Assembly: GCA_028821265.1 (NCBI GenBank)
Contig: JAPPGU010000050.1
Span: 1-64,000, forward strand
Source of the DNA: a bacterium
GTDB taxonomy: Bacteria; Actinomycetota; Acidimicrobiia; Spongiisociales; Spongiisociaceae
Length of the DNA: 64,000 nt
Reading direction: 5' to 3'
Each line of letters opens with the position of its first letter. The stretch's first letter is position 1. The notes under the pieces were generated by a model. The model made no database searches. It worked only from the letters and a program-made list of their open reading frames with translations, and was not told where the DNA came from. The translations under genes and the position numbers were made by a program. This document shows, piece by piece, positions 1 through 8,193 of the stretch.

Positions 1-26
1 CCGGGACCATCGTCCCAAGTCCTCGA

Positions 27-1760
27 GTGTCCACCAAAGCGGGTCAACCTCACGGTCCTGCCGACGTAACAGACAGTGAGGGCAGCGAGAACGCTACCGC
101 TTCCGGGTCCGTTGAAGCTGGCGTGGATGATGCAGTGACCACCTCCACCCGAGCCGACCCTGCCGCCGCCGGAGAAGAGCCTGACGTAGCAAAGCCGACC
201 GAGGAGCCTGAGGTGGCAAAGCCGGCCGAGGAGGACGGCAGAGACGGCGATTCGGCGAGCCAAGTGTCCCTGCCGGGTGAAGGTGTGAACGTCACCATGG
301 CTCGCGCCCCGTGGAACACCGGCTACTTCCAGGCCGAGGTTTACAAGGCGCTGCTGGAAGAGTTGGGCTACACGGTTTCCGATCCAAGCCAAGCTGAGAT
401 GCCTCCCGGCAACTTCTATGTGGAGTTGGCCAGGGGCGACTTCGACCTGTGGGTCAACTCCTGGTTCCCGGCCCACGACCAGTTCTTGGCCGTTGAACTT
501 CCCGACGGGAGCCTGGTCTCAGACCATGTCTCGGTGATCGGAGAACAGATGCTGGCGGGAGGCCTTAACGGTTTCGTGATCGACAAGAACACCGCCGATG
601 TCCATGGCATTGTCACCATGGCCGACATCGCTGACAATCCAGAGATTGCCGCCCTGTTCGATAGTGACGGCAACGGCAAGGCTGATCTCCTCGGATGTAA
701 CGAACGATGGGGATGCCGCGAGATCATCGACCAGACCATTGCCCGCAACGGGTGGGAAGACACCATCGAGCAGATCTCCGGTGAATACTACGGTCTGTTT
801 TGGGTAGCGTGGGAACGCCACCTGGGAGGAGAGCCGCTTTTCACCTACGCGTGGAGCCCCAGCCTATTTGCGGGTGTGCTGCGTCCGGGTGTGAGCGTGT
901 ACTGGCTGACGGTTCCCAATCCGCTACCCGACCAGAGGGGCGCAGCAGTGCTGCCCCCCGAGCAGTGCCCGGGACAGCCCTGTGAGCTGGGCTTTGTGCC
1001 GGCTGACATCCTGGTGACCGCCAACAACGGTTTTCTGGAAGCCAACCGGCCGGCCGCGATCCTGCTGGAACGGGTCGTGATCCCGAGCACCGATGTGAAT
1101 CGGCAGATTGTACGCATGGAGACCGGGGAGGGCAGCCAAGCCGACATCACCCGCCACGCCCACGAATGGATCGAATCCAACCGCGACACAGTCGACCGAT
1201 GGGTCGCCGCCGCCATGACAGCCGCAGAGACCACCACCACGACCGTTCCGGACACCACTACCACGACCAGCGCAGCCACTACCACCACCGCTCCGGACAC
1301 CACCACGACCACTAGCGCAGCCACTACCACCACCGCTCCGGACACCACCACGACCACTAGCGCAGCCACTACCACTACGACGACTAGCGCAGCCACTACC
1401 ACTACCACGACCAGAGTCCCCACCACCACCGTTGCACCCGGCCGACCGGGCAAGTTCTCGGATTTCAATGGGGCCGATGCAGCTACCTGGCAACAGATGC
1501 ATGCCGATGGCGAAGTGGTGGCGTGCTATGAAGGTATAGCCCTGCCGCTGGACAGCTTCTGTCTCGACGAGAACTTCCGATTCTCTGCGGACTACTCCCA
1601 GGTGCTGGACGTATCGTTCATGGTGATCCACCTCCCCGACGGCGACGGTGTCGTGCTGCAGGGAAGTGCGACGTTCCGGGCGGGCGGCTCCGTTCAACTC
1701 GGCTGGATAACGTTTGAGAAAGTCGGCGCCAACCGCGTCATCACGCACCTGGAGCCGTAG
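27..1760 (+). CDS. Glycine-betaine-type (OpuAC/ProX-like) substrate-binding protein with Thr-rich linker and C-terminal extension
   Basis: Residues ~85-400 read as an OpuAC-type binding domain (ARAPWNTGYFQAEVYKAL; DLWVNSWFPAHDQF), the family that binds glycine betaine, choline or similar quaternary amines for ABC uptake. An acidic low-complexity stretch with an EEPDVAKPTEEPEVAKPAEE repeat precedes it. A Thr/Ala/Pro linker (~400-470) with ~15-residue repeats follows, then ~105 residues I do not recognise. The binding domain plus linker suggests an extracellular, tethered protein. No signal peptide is visible after the GTG at 27, and the frame stays open to the window edge, so the true start may lie outside the window. 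No permease or ATPase partner is adjacent, so it may be an orphan receptor rather than a transporter subunit. Confidence 0.7.
   Translation: MSTKAGQPHGPADVTDSEGSENATASGSVEAGVDDAVTTSTRADPAAAGEEPDVAKPTEEPEVAKPAEEDGRDGDSASQVSLPGEGVNVTMARAPWNTGYFQAEVYKALLEELGYTVSDPSQAEMPPGNFYVELARGDFDLWVNSWFPAHDQFLAVELPDGSLVSDHVSVIGEQMLAGGLNGFVIDKNTADVHGIVTMADIADNPEIAALFDSDGNGKADLLGCNERWGCREIIDQTIARNGWEDTIEQISGEYYGLFWVAWERHLGGEPLFTYAWSPSLFAGVLRPGVSVYWLTVPNPLPDQRGAAVLPPEQCPGQPCELGFVPADILVTANNGFLEANRPAAILLERVVIPSTDVNRQIVRMETGEGSQADITRHAHEWIESNRDTVDRWVAAAMTAAETTTTTVPDTTTTTSAATTTTAPDTTTTTSAATTTTAPDTTTTTSAATTTTTTSAATTTTTTRVPTTTVAPGRPGKFSDFNGADAATWQQMHADGEVVACYEGIALPLDSFCLDENFRFSADYSQVLDVSFMVIHLPDGDGVVLQGSATFRAGGSVQLGWITFEKVGANRVITHLEP
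1225..1420 (+). repeat. In-gene tandem repeat encoding Thr-rich linker
   Basis: About three 45-bp units encode APDTTTTTSAATTTT-like repeats, followed by shorter degenerate TTTTTTSAA units. The copies are close at nucleotide level, so copy number may vary between strains. It lies wholly inside the binding-protein gene and keeps frame. Confidence 0.75.
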
Positions 1761-1818
1761 CAGCGGTGAGCCCCACCATCCGTCGCGATCGCGACGCCAC
1801 CACAAGGACACTCGCGAT

Positions 1819-1832
1819 ATAGTAACTACTAT
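1819..1832. promoter_or_regulatory. Palindrome upstream of TetR gene, possible operator
   Basis: ATAGTA-AC-TACTAT is a 6+2+6 inverted repeat in an AT-rich patch about 80 bp before the TetR start. TetR regulators often bind such palindromes in their own promoter; that role here is inference. Confidence 0.35.
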
Positions 1833-1914
1833 GTAGATTGGCAACTCGGCTACTACTCCGGTTGATGAAGAGGACGGGGTGTGTGTCTGTGATGGCTCAC
1901 TATTGTCATGGTTC

Positions 1915-2571
1915 ATGAGCGATTCCGCCGACACCCAAACCGCCGGTAGTGGCCGCCCACGTCGCCGAACGGATCCGGAAGCGACGACAGCGCGGTTGTT
2001 GGACGCCGCCGCGACGGAGTTCGTTGAATACGGGTACGAGGCAGCCGTTATCAGCCGCGTCGCACGCCGCGCCGGGGTGACTGTCGGCGCGGTCTACTCA
2101 CGATGGCCCACGAAGACCGAGGTGATGGTTGCCGCCCTCGATCACATCTTCGAACGGCTGCTGCCCTCGGAACGGATGCAGCAGTTGAATGTTGCCGAGT
2201 TGCCGACGCCTGCCGTCTTGGAGCTCTGGTCAGCGCACCTGTTGTCCTCTGATGCAGTCCAGGACGTGTTGATCCAGGTCTTCGGTAGCGCCCGCAACCA
2301 CCCGGCGGTCCGCGAGCGGCTGCAGCGCTTCCTCAATGACCAATCCGACCAGCTGACCTACCTGATCGAGAAGGGCAAGACCGAGGGGCCCTACAACGCC
2401 GAACTGAGCACCGTCGCGGTGACACTGATGTGCCAAGCCATCGGGATCGGCACCCACTTGCTGATTTCTGCCGGGCTGGACGATCGTCACATCCCAACCG
2501 AAGAGGAATGGACCGAGCTCCTCAGGCACGTGATCGGCCTCGTGTACCCACCCACCGAGCAAGCAACCTGA
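1915..2571 (+). CDS. TetR/AcrR family transcriptional regulator
   Basis: 218 aa. The N-terminal DNA-binding domain has the TetR pattern: TTARLLDAAATEFVEYGYEA, then the helix-turn-helix VARRAGVTVGAVYSRWPTK. The C-terminal ~150 residues form a helical ligand-binding region with no recognisable ligand class. I chose the ATG at 1915 because the track's upstream GTG adds only MCVCDGSLLSWF, unlike normal TetR N-termini. It stands alone between the OpuAC-like gene (same strand, ~155 bp upstream) and the convergent Fic gene, so its target is unknown. A palindrome upstream may be its own operator. Confidence 0.85.
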   Translation: MSDSADTQTAGSGRPRRRTDPEATTARLLDAAATEFVEYGYEAAVISRVARRAGVTVGAVYSRWPTKTEVMVAALDHIFERLLPSERMQQLNVAELPTPAVLELWSAHLLSSDAVQDVLIQVFGSARNHPAVRERLQRFLNDQSDQLTYLIEKGKTEGPYNAELSTVAVTLMCQAIGIGTHLLISAGLDDRHIPTEEEWTELLRHVIGLVYPPTEQAT

Positions 2572-2618
2572 CCGGCGCCCGCTACCGCGGCTGTACTAGG
2601 ACTCCTAGGACCCTGACT

Positions 2619-3959
2619 CTATAGGTTGGCGAAGAGATCCGTCACTCTTTCTGTCGCGGGAACGAAGCGGTATTGCCTGCCCACCTTGTGGCGCTCGAGA
2701 AACCCTCGCTGGTGCAGATCAGTCAGGTCGCCGTGGGCGGTCGGGTAGGTCACCCCATAGGTCGTCTGGTGCGACCTGAAGGTGTAGATAGCGTCGGGTC
2801 GACGCAAGGCCCTGCTCAGCAGGTCGATCTGCCGATGGTTCAAGTCGGAACTCCCTCGGAGTGCCCGCTCCGCTTGACGGACCTCGGTGGCCTTGGTGTC
2901 CAGGTAGCGCCATAGCTCCTCGATGGATCGATGTAGGACGTCCAACTGGTGGAGGAGGAAGTAGGTGAAGTCTGCGTCGTCGGTTTCCGTGTGGATAAAG
3001 GCCTTCCCGTACTGAACCGGAGCCCGGCGGAGCAGTCGGGAGATGGATAGATACTCGGCCAACCAATACCCCTGCCGCAGGAGCGAGCGATAGAACAGTG
3101 CCCGGGCCGTCCGGCCGTTCCCGTCGACGAATGGATGCAGATACGCCAGGTAGAAGTGGAGAGCGATGGCCCTCACAACCGGATGCACGAAGGGGTCGGA
3201 TTCCAGGTCGTTGGCGAAGGACACCATAGACTCCATCCGGCCGGGCAGTTCTTCGGCCGTTGGCGGAACGTGATATGCCGGGTCTGGATTGATGAAGTGG
3301 CCGACGATGACCCGTTCCTCACCTGGTTGCTGCATGCGTCCGGCGTCCTCCGGGTGGTCCAATGTCCCTTCGGTCACCATCCGGTGTAGCTCGAACACCA
3401 ACCCTGCTGTCAGCGGTGCCTTCAGGTCCCGGCTGATGTGCATCATCGTCTGGTAGTTGTTGACCACCATCTGCTCGGCGGTGGTACGCGGAGATCGGTC
3501 CGAGCGGAGCAGGTCCTTGGCATGTTTGCGCGTAGTTGCGGCGCCCTCGAGGAGGCTGGAGGCTATTGCCTCCTCCATCAGACCTGCGACCACGTAGCGA
3601 GTCCGGTCGCGCGGGTTGACCACGTCCTCCGGCAGTCCTATGCGGCCGGCGGCTTGCTGGTCGATACGCTGCAACAGGGAGAGTGCTTCGTCCGTGAGGA
3701 CATAGCTGAACAGTTGTCCGTCACCGTTCATCAGGGGGAGGGCCCGGCGACCCAGTTGCCGGGCCATCTTGATGCCCAGCCACCACTCCTCCGACGAGAG
3801 TCCCTCCGGGGGCGGCCGATGACGGAGTTGGTCCCAGTGGTAGTAGTGACCTCCGGGCGCCGCATTGATCTGGCCGCCAAGGACTATCTCGGCAAAACGG
3901 TCGGGTCCGACACTTTCGAACAGGTCGTTGACCTGCGGCGGATTGCGGGGTCTCTTCAT
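2619..3959 (-). CDS. Fic family protein (probable AMP-transferase) with C-terminal winged helix
   Basis: 446 aa. The Fic core motif HPFVDGNGRTARALFY is intact, including catalytic His and the nucleotide-binding GNGR loop, so adenylyl transfer from ATP to a protein hydroxyl is expected. An SxxxEG inhibitory helix (SSLLEG, ~residue 130) lies before the core, marking a class II, self-inhibited Fic protein. The last ~70 residues (QIDLLSRALRRPDAIYTFRS... TDLHQRGFLERHKVGR) look like a winged helix. The gene is single and convergent with tetR. Two identical 15-bp palindromes sit upstream, so autoregulation through the winged helix is plausible. Targets are unknown; roles in toxin-antitoxin-like regulation or stress are possible. 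Confidence 0.88.
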   Translation of the reverse strand: MKRPRNPPQVNDLFESVGPDRFAEIVLGGQINAAPGGHYYHWDQLRHRPPPEGLSSEEWWLGIKMARQLGRRALPLMNGDGQLFSYVLTDEALSLLQRIDQQAAGRIGLPEDVVNPRDRTRYVVAGLMEEAIASSLLEGAATTRKHAKDLLRSDRSPRTTAEQMVVNNYQTMMHISRDLKAPLTAGLVFELHRMVTEGTLDHPEDAGRMQQPGEERVIVGHFINPDPAYHVPPTAEELPGRMESMVSFANDLESDPFVHPVVRAIALHFYLAYLHPFVDGNGRTARALFYRSLLRQGYWLAEYLSISRLLRRAPVQYGKAFIHTETDDADFTYFLLHQLDVLHRSIEELWRYLDTKATEVRQAERALRGSSDLNHRQIDLLSRALRRPDAIYTFRSHQTTYGVTYPTAHGDLTDLHQRGFLERHKVGRQYRFVPATERVTDLFANL

Positions 3960-3973
3960 GCGATTGTCCTGAT

Positions 3974-3988
3974 CTATAGATTCTATAG
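3974..3988. promoter_or_regulatory. Perfect palindrome, putative operator copy 1 for the Fic gene
   Basis: CTATAGATTCTATAG is a perfect 7+1+7 palindrome 15 bp upstream of the Fic start. It is followed by (A)CGTTTGATACGTC, which is nearly repeated after copy 2. Confidence 0.6.
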
Positions 3989-4056
3989 ACGTTTGATACG
4001 TCGCCTATACATCCCTACGCCCCCGAGGATCCCGGAGGGCATCTCCCGATGCCTTA

Positions 4057-4071
4057 CTATAGATTCTATAG
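4057..4071. promoter_or_regulatory. Perfect palindrome, putative operator copy 2 for the Fic gene
   Basis: Identical CTATAGATTCTATAG, 83 bp from copy 1, followed by AGATTTGATACATC. The shared flank makes each unit ~29 bp, all in the same orientation. The spacing is about eight helical turns, compatible with looping or two promoters; that is inference. Confidence 0.6.
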
Positions 4072-4230
4072 AGATTTGATACATCCTTGATATGGCGCTG
4101 GCCATTTCCGGCGCTGGTCGGGACAGTTCGCCTCGCTGGACCACGGAATGGCAGCACTACTCGCTGCGTCTGCCCGGCCCGGGTGGTGAGTGATTCCCCG
4201 GATGCCCCAAGATTCTCCGGTGTTCAATCC

Positions 4231-5241
4231 CTATAGGGGTTTGCGAGCCAGGAAACAGTAGAGCGGTGTGAAGATCCCGGTGCTGCCACCTGCGACATAT
4301 GCGCGGGCGGTCTGATCCAGCAGCCTGACGACATCCTTGGTGCCCTTCGGGAGCACCCGCAGAGCCTCGGCTAGGCCGGCCATCCCGATGTGCGCCTTCA
4401 GGTTCTGCATCCTGATACGGGTGGCCATGGGCTGGTACCAGGGTTTCGAAGGGTGGGTCCAGTCGACGGCTCGGTCTATCCCCTCGACAAGCTCGAACCC
4501 CGCGGTTGCGAGCGCACGGTCCACCTCATCCGTCGTGGCTATGTCCTTGAGCGCGATGCCGTGCATCAGGTCCGCCTTGATGGCTCGGTGCTCGCTGTCG
4601 TGGGGGTCGAACCTGTCGGTCAGGCACATCTCCTGGCCCCAGAAGAGCGAGCCTGGCTTCAGCACGCGGTAGATCTCGGCGAACGCTCCGACCTTGTCCG
4701 GCGCATGGCATGTCGACTCGATCGCGTACGCCCTGTCGTACGTGCCGTCTGCGATGGCGCCCATGTCCATGAAGCTGGCAGCGAGGTAGTCGACCATGTG
4801 GTCTACTTCCGCCTCGGCGTTCAACGATCTCGCCTTGGCCAACTGGACCTCGCTGTAGTTGACCCCCAAGACCCTGACACCGGCCTCACGGACGACACGA
4901 CGCATCGGGCCACCGATGCCGCAGCCGACATCGACCACCGTCATGCCCTCGCGCAACTCCAGCTTGGAGATCATCAGCCGCTGATGCCGGGTCTTGGAGT
5001 CCTCGAGGCTCTCCTGAGGCGAGAGCGGAGCGAAATGCAGCGACTCGCCCCAGCCAAAGATCATCAGCTCGCTGCAGAGGTCGTAGTACTCCGTGACGGT
5101 CTTGGCATGGTCGTAGCCCTTGGCGTCCGCATCGTCCGCTGACGCTCTACCTGTCCATCCATCGAAGCGCTGCACGCGACGGGTGACGTCCGACCCGCGA
5201 TATGTGGACCTGAGCCCCTTGTAAAGCCGAAGAAGTTTCAA
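4231..5241 (-). CDS. SAM-dependent methyltransferase of the sterol 24-C-methyltransferase type
   Basis: 336 aa, close to the usual length of Erg6/SMT enzymes. Three SMT signatures are present in order: the substrate-region motif FGWGESLHFAPL (~residue 65), the SAM-binding motif VVDVGCGIGGPMRR (~100), and YAIESTCHAPDKVGAF followed by EIYRVLKPG (~170). The C-terminal part (VDWTHPSKPWYQPM) fits the SMT C-terminal region. Known members alkylate C-24 of sterol side chains with SAM. No sterol cyclase or squalene epoxidase gene lies in the window, so the substrate could be an imported sterol or another polyprenoid. It is monocistronic and divergent from the YjdF-like gene. A methyltransferase for another lipid is the main alternative. 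Confidence 0.78.
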   Translation of the reverse strand: MKLLRLYKGLRSTYRGSDVTRRVQRFDGWTGRASADDADAKGYDHAKTVTEYYDLCSELMIFGWGESLHFAPLSPQESLEDSKTRHQRLMISKLELREGMTVVDVGCGIGGPMRRVVREAGVRVLGVNYSEVQLAKARSLNAEAEVDHMVDYLAASFMDMGAIADGTYDRAYAIESTCHAPDKVGAFAEIYRVLKPGSLFWGQEMCLTDRFDPHDSEHRAIKADLMHGIALKDIATTDEVDRALATAGFELVEGIDRAVDWTHPSKPWYQPMATRIRMQNLKAHIGMAGLAEALRVLPKGTKDVVRLLDQTARAYVAGGSTGIFTPLYCFLARKPL

Positions 5242-5501
5242 GAGTCCCTGACGGGGTGTGGTGCAATCGCATCCATTCTGGCACGGATCGTCCTGCCCTC
5301 GGAGTGTTCCCCCGTGTTATCCGGGTCGTGGCTGCATGAGACGCAAGGCGGGTTCGTCATCATGACGTGATAAGGCCGGCTGGAGATGCACCTAAGCTGT
5401 CACGAACTTGGAGAAGCCTGGTACCCGGGCGGGCTTCGGACCCCAGACTCCCTGGGGCAGCGGAGTTCAACCGTTTCGGTCGACACTCTTGATGGTTACC
5501 C

Positions 5502-6134
5502 ATGAGCCTTAGCACAGCATGGTTTGCGACGGCTGCCAGAAGGCACCCTGTGCTCGCCGGAGTGACGGCGCTGTACGTGGTCGTGTGGACCGTGTACGGC
5601 ATCGCTACCGATGCGGCCGGGGTGTACGCCTATCTGGTCTGGATGGTTTTCGCCGTCGGCCTTATGGCGTATCTCGACGGGCTGGTTCGCTTCTCCACCC
5701 ATGTGCTCGTGGTCCTGTGCATTGTCGGCTTCTCCCATATGGCGGGCGCCAATGTCGACATCTCCGGAGCCATCCTCTACAGGCAGGTCTGGTTCGGGTT
5801 CATCGGTTACGACCATCTGGTCCATGTCTTCGGCCTGGGCGCCGCTGGGTTGGCCGTGTGGGAGGCGACGCGCCGGATGCTGGCCGCTGATGGTGGTGTG
5901 CGGGCGGCGGTGGTGGTGATCCTCGGCGCCAACGCCGTGGGGGCGCTCATCGAGGTCGGGGAGTACCTGGCCAGCGTGACCCTCGGGGAAGTCCGGGTGG
6001 GTGCCTACGCCAACAACATGCAGGACCTGATAGCCAACCTGGTTGGCTCCCTGGTCGCCGCACGGTGGGTTATGCGACGAACTGAGCCAGCACGACCCCC
6101 AGGATCGCCAGATCGGTTACGGCGTGCGCGATGA
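5502..6134 (+). CDS. YjdF/DUF2238-like integral membrane protein
   Basis: 210 aa with about six hydrophobic segments. Family-like motifs are a cytoplasm-facing YDHLVHVFG segment (~110) and EVGEYLAS ... NNMQDLIANLVGS near the C-terminus, resembling the H/E/D pattern of DUF2238. Biochemical function of the family is not established. The gene is divergent from the methyltransferase, with ~260 bp between them that must hold both promoters. Its last 65 bp overlap the 3' end of the convergent CPBP gene. Confidence 0.6.
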   Translation: MSLSTAWFATAARRHPVLAGVTALYVVVWTVYGIATDAAGVYAYLVWMVFAVGLMAYLDGLVRFSTHVLVVLCIVGFSHMAGANVDISGAILYRQVWFGFIGYDHLVHVFGLGAAGLAVWEATRRMLAADGGVRAAVVVILGANAVGALIEVGEYLASVTLGEVRVGAYANNMQDLIANLVGSLVAARWVMRRTEPARPPGSPDRLRRAR

Positions 6135-6858
6135 CCGGCACGGCCAGGCCGCCGGATCGCCGACGTAACAGGCCCAGCACCAGGCCGTAGAGGAAGGCGA
6201 GTGCGACTCCGCCGTGTCCTTGCAGGATGCCGGTGGGGAAGTGCAGAGCGGCGAAGACGGCCGCCTGCATCACGAGTGCTGTGACGCCAGGTCGAAGGAC
6301 CCTCTCGAGCGAATCCTGGATGATCCCCCGGTAGACGGCCTCCTCGACCACCGCGTTGACCACGGCGGCGAGAACTCCGAGGGACAGGAGGGTCCAGATG
6401 GACCAGTCCCGAGTTATGTCGAGGAGGTCGGCCAGTTGCTCCGGTCTCCGCTCGTACCACGCCCACAGGGCCAATCCTGCGACCAGGCCGATCGCCGCAC
6501 CGGCGGCCCCCTGCCGGAGGTTGCACGACCAGGCATGGCGCCACGGGGCTAGCTCCCGCAACCACGGCAATCGCGATGCGACCACCACGTATACGACAAC
6601 AGCGAGACCGAACAACAACCGTTTCGGCCGCAGGCCCGTGAGCCCGAGCAGGAGGAAGGCCACCAGCAGAACGCCGATGGCACCCGCCGCGGGCATCTTC
6701 CGGACCATGGCGAAGGCTGTAAGCACGATCACAGCGATCCCGCCTGCGGCAACTATGCCGGCCGACCTTGCGAACGGGAGGGCAATCGCCAGGCCCGTGA
6801 GCAATACGACGACAACTCCCTCGCTCCGGATGTCGGTACGCGGCCTCATGCCGTTCAT
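6070..6858 (-). CDS. CPBP family intramembrane glutamic endopeptidase
   Basis: 262 aa, mostly hydrophobic with about eight membrane segments. The Abi/CPBP motifs are present near the C-terminus: EEAVYRG (catalytic Glu pair plus Arg), AALHF and HAVTDL. Eukaryotic relatives (Rce1) cleave prenylated proteins; many bacterial members act in bacteriocin immunity or membrane protein cleavage, and the substrate here is unknown. It ends inside the convergent YjdF-like gene, an overlap that is uncommon but intact in both frames. Confidence 0.85.
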   Translation of the reverse strand: MNGMRPRTDIRSEGVVVVLLTGLAIALPFARSAGIVAAGGIAVIVLTAFAMVRKMPAAGAIGVLLVAFLLLGLTGLRPKRLLFGLAVVVYVVVASRLPWLRELAPWRHAWSCNLRQGAAGAAIGLVAGLALWAWYERRPEQLADLLDITRDWSIWTLLSLGVLAAVVNAVVEEAVYRGIIQDSLERVLRPGVTALVMQAAVFAALHFPTGILQGHGGVALAFLYGLVLGLLRRRSGGLAVPVIAHAVTDLAILGVVLAQFVA

Positions 6859-7031
6859 GTTTGCAGGTGGTCCGGCACCTGACGGTTACGACACGCGGGA
6901 GTGGACGCGAATACGATTGTGACCACGGCCGGTCCGGATGGACCGATTGTGGTTCTATGGCTGTACGCGCCCGACGGAAGCGAGCAACGGCTGGCGCAAG
7001 ATCGAGACCGAAGGTGGTAGGAAGGAGCCGC

Positions 7032-7892
7032 GTGAGCAGACTCTATGTCATCGGTGCCGGGACGCCGACACCGACTCCGCAACGTTTCGGCACGGCTTTT
7101 GTGGTCGATACCGGCTCTGACCTGGTCATGTTCGATTGCGGTCCGGCCACCACCCACAAGCTGGTGAAGGCCGGCCTGTGGCCGACGCGTATCGACCATC
7201 TATTCTTCACGCACCATCACTTCGATCACGACGCCGACTACCCCTGTTTCCTTCTTTGCAGGTGGGACCAGAGCATCGGCCGGGAGGGCATGCTCAAGGT
7301 GAGGGGACCGACGCTCACGGCCGGCATCACGGAGGGCCTGATCGGTGAGAACGGGGTCTTCGCCCACGATTGGAAGGCACGGGTCCGAACGCCGGTGAGC
7401 CAGCGGGTCTTCGTGAACCGAGGAGGCGTCCTGCCGCGCCCCGCTCCTGTCGTGGACGCCGCCGACATCGGTCCCGGTTCCGTGATCGAGGGCCCCGACT
7501 GGCTGGTGCGGTCTGCCGAAGCCGTTCACGTGCAGCCGTTCCTCGACTCTCTCGCTTACCGGATCGAGACACCGACGGCCAGCATCGTCGTGACCGGGGA
7601 CACGGAGCCGTGCGACTCCGTGGTCGCTCTCGCCAGGGGGGCGACCGCGCTGGTCAGCATGTGCTGGGACCACGAGGATGCGATGCTGGAATGCGGTGAG
7701 GCGCCAGGCCAGACCGGCACCAGGGGTGCGGCGCGGATGGCTCGTGAGGCGGAGGTCGCGAAGCTGATCCTGGTCCATAGGGGACCCGGACTCGAGGGTG
7801 AGGAGTCGGAGGCACGGGCCAGATCCGACGTTGAGGGTATCTACGACGGCGAGGTAATCCTGGCCGATGAGTTGGATGCGATCGACATCTGA
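7032..7892 (+). CDS. MBL-fold metallo-hydrolase
   Basis: 286 aa from the GTG at 7032, chosen because GGAAGGAG precedes it and the alignment-worthy sequence (SRLYVIGAGTPTPTPQRFG) begins there; the longer ORF adds 57 unlikely residues. The metal motif HHHFDHDADY is the HxHxDH signature. A later GD (VVTGDTEPCDS) and His (LILVHRGP) complete a dinuclear zinc site. The layout resembles RNase Z or arylsulfatase-like MBL hydrolases of small molecules. It sits just before the catabolic ABC cluster, and a second MBL gene closes that cluster at 15.1 kb, so both may serve the same pathway. Confidence 0.8.
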   Translation: MSRLYVIGAGTPTPTPQRFGTAFVVDTGSDLVMFDCGPATTHKLVKAGLWPTRIDHLFFTHHHFDHDADYPCFLLCRWDQSIGREGMLKVRGPTLTAGITEGLIGENGVFAHDWKARVRTPVSQRVFVNRGGVLPRPAPVVDAADIGPGSVIEGPDWLVRSAEAVHVQPFLDSLAYRIETPTASIVVTGDTEPCDSVVALARGATALVSMCWDHEDAMLECGEAPGQTGTRGAARMAREAEVAKLILVHRGPGLEGEESEARARSDVEGIYDGEVILADELDAIDI

Positions 7893-8060
7893 CCGGCAAC
7901 CCGCAGACACGTGAGATGTGAGGGCACTTCGACCACTCCCGAGTCGATTCCACCTCCACTTCCAAGCGGTCAACAGAATCGACCCGTACGCAGGCACAAC
8001 ATCGGACGCGAGGCCTCAGCCTTTCAGGAGATTTTCGCCACTCCACCCCGCATGTCCGCG

Positions 8061-8173
8061 CAGGGCTCGTTAGGCTTTCCCGTGACCCATTTGCATTCGA
8101 CCATACGATCGGACTACCGGCTGTGTGGCTTCTGCCCCAGGCCTATGAGCGAGAGGCTCCGCTGGTGGTCTAT
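8061..8173 (+). pseudogene. Frameshifted remnant of an MBL hydrolase gene
   Basis: The segment aligns with 15.37-15.48 kb inside the intact MBL gene. The shared core GACCATACGATCGGACT is followed by near-identical sequence encoding HTIGLPAVWL. One base is missing in the HLHSDH codons (ATTCGACC against CTCCGACC), so the frame breaks in the metal site. Only ~110 bp survives, ending just before the binding-protein gene's ribosome binding site. It looks like the scar of a lost paralogue or of a recombination that moved the cluster. Confidence 0.75.
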
Positions 8174-8193
8174 CGAAGACTAGGGAGTGGAGC

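Noticed and set aside
924-1934. 336-aa minus-strand ORF with Gly/Ser/Cys repeats
   Set aside because: It is antisense to the OpuAC-like gene; the repeats are the complement of the Thr-rich linker codons.
7911-8183. 90-aa ORF before the binding-protein gene
   Set aside because: Its second half is the decayed MBL fragment read in the original frame only after the frameshift; not a gene.
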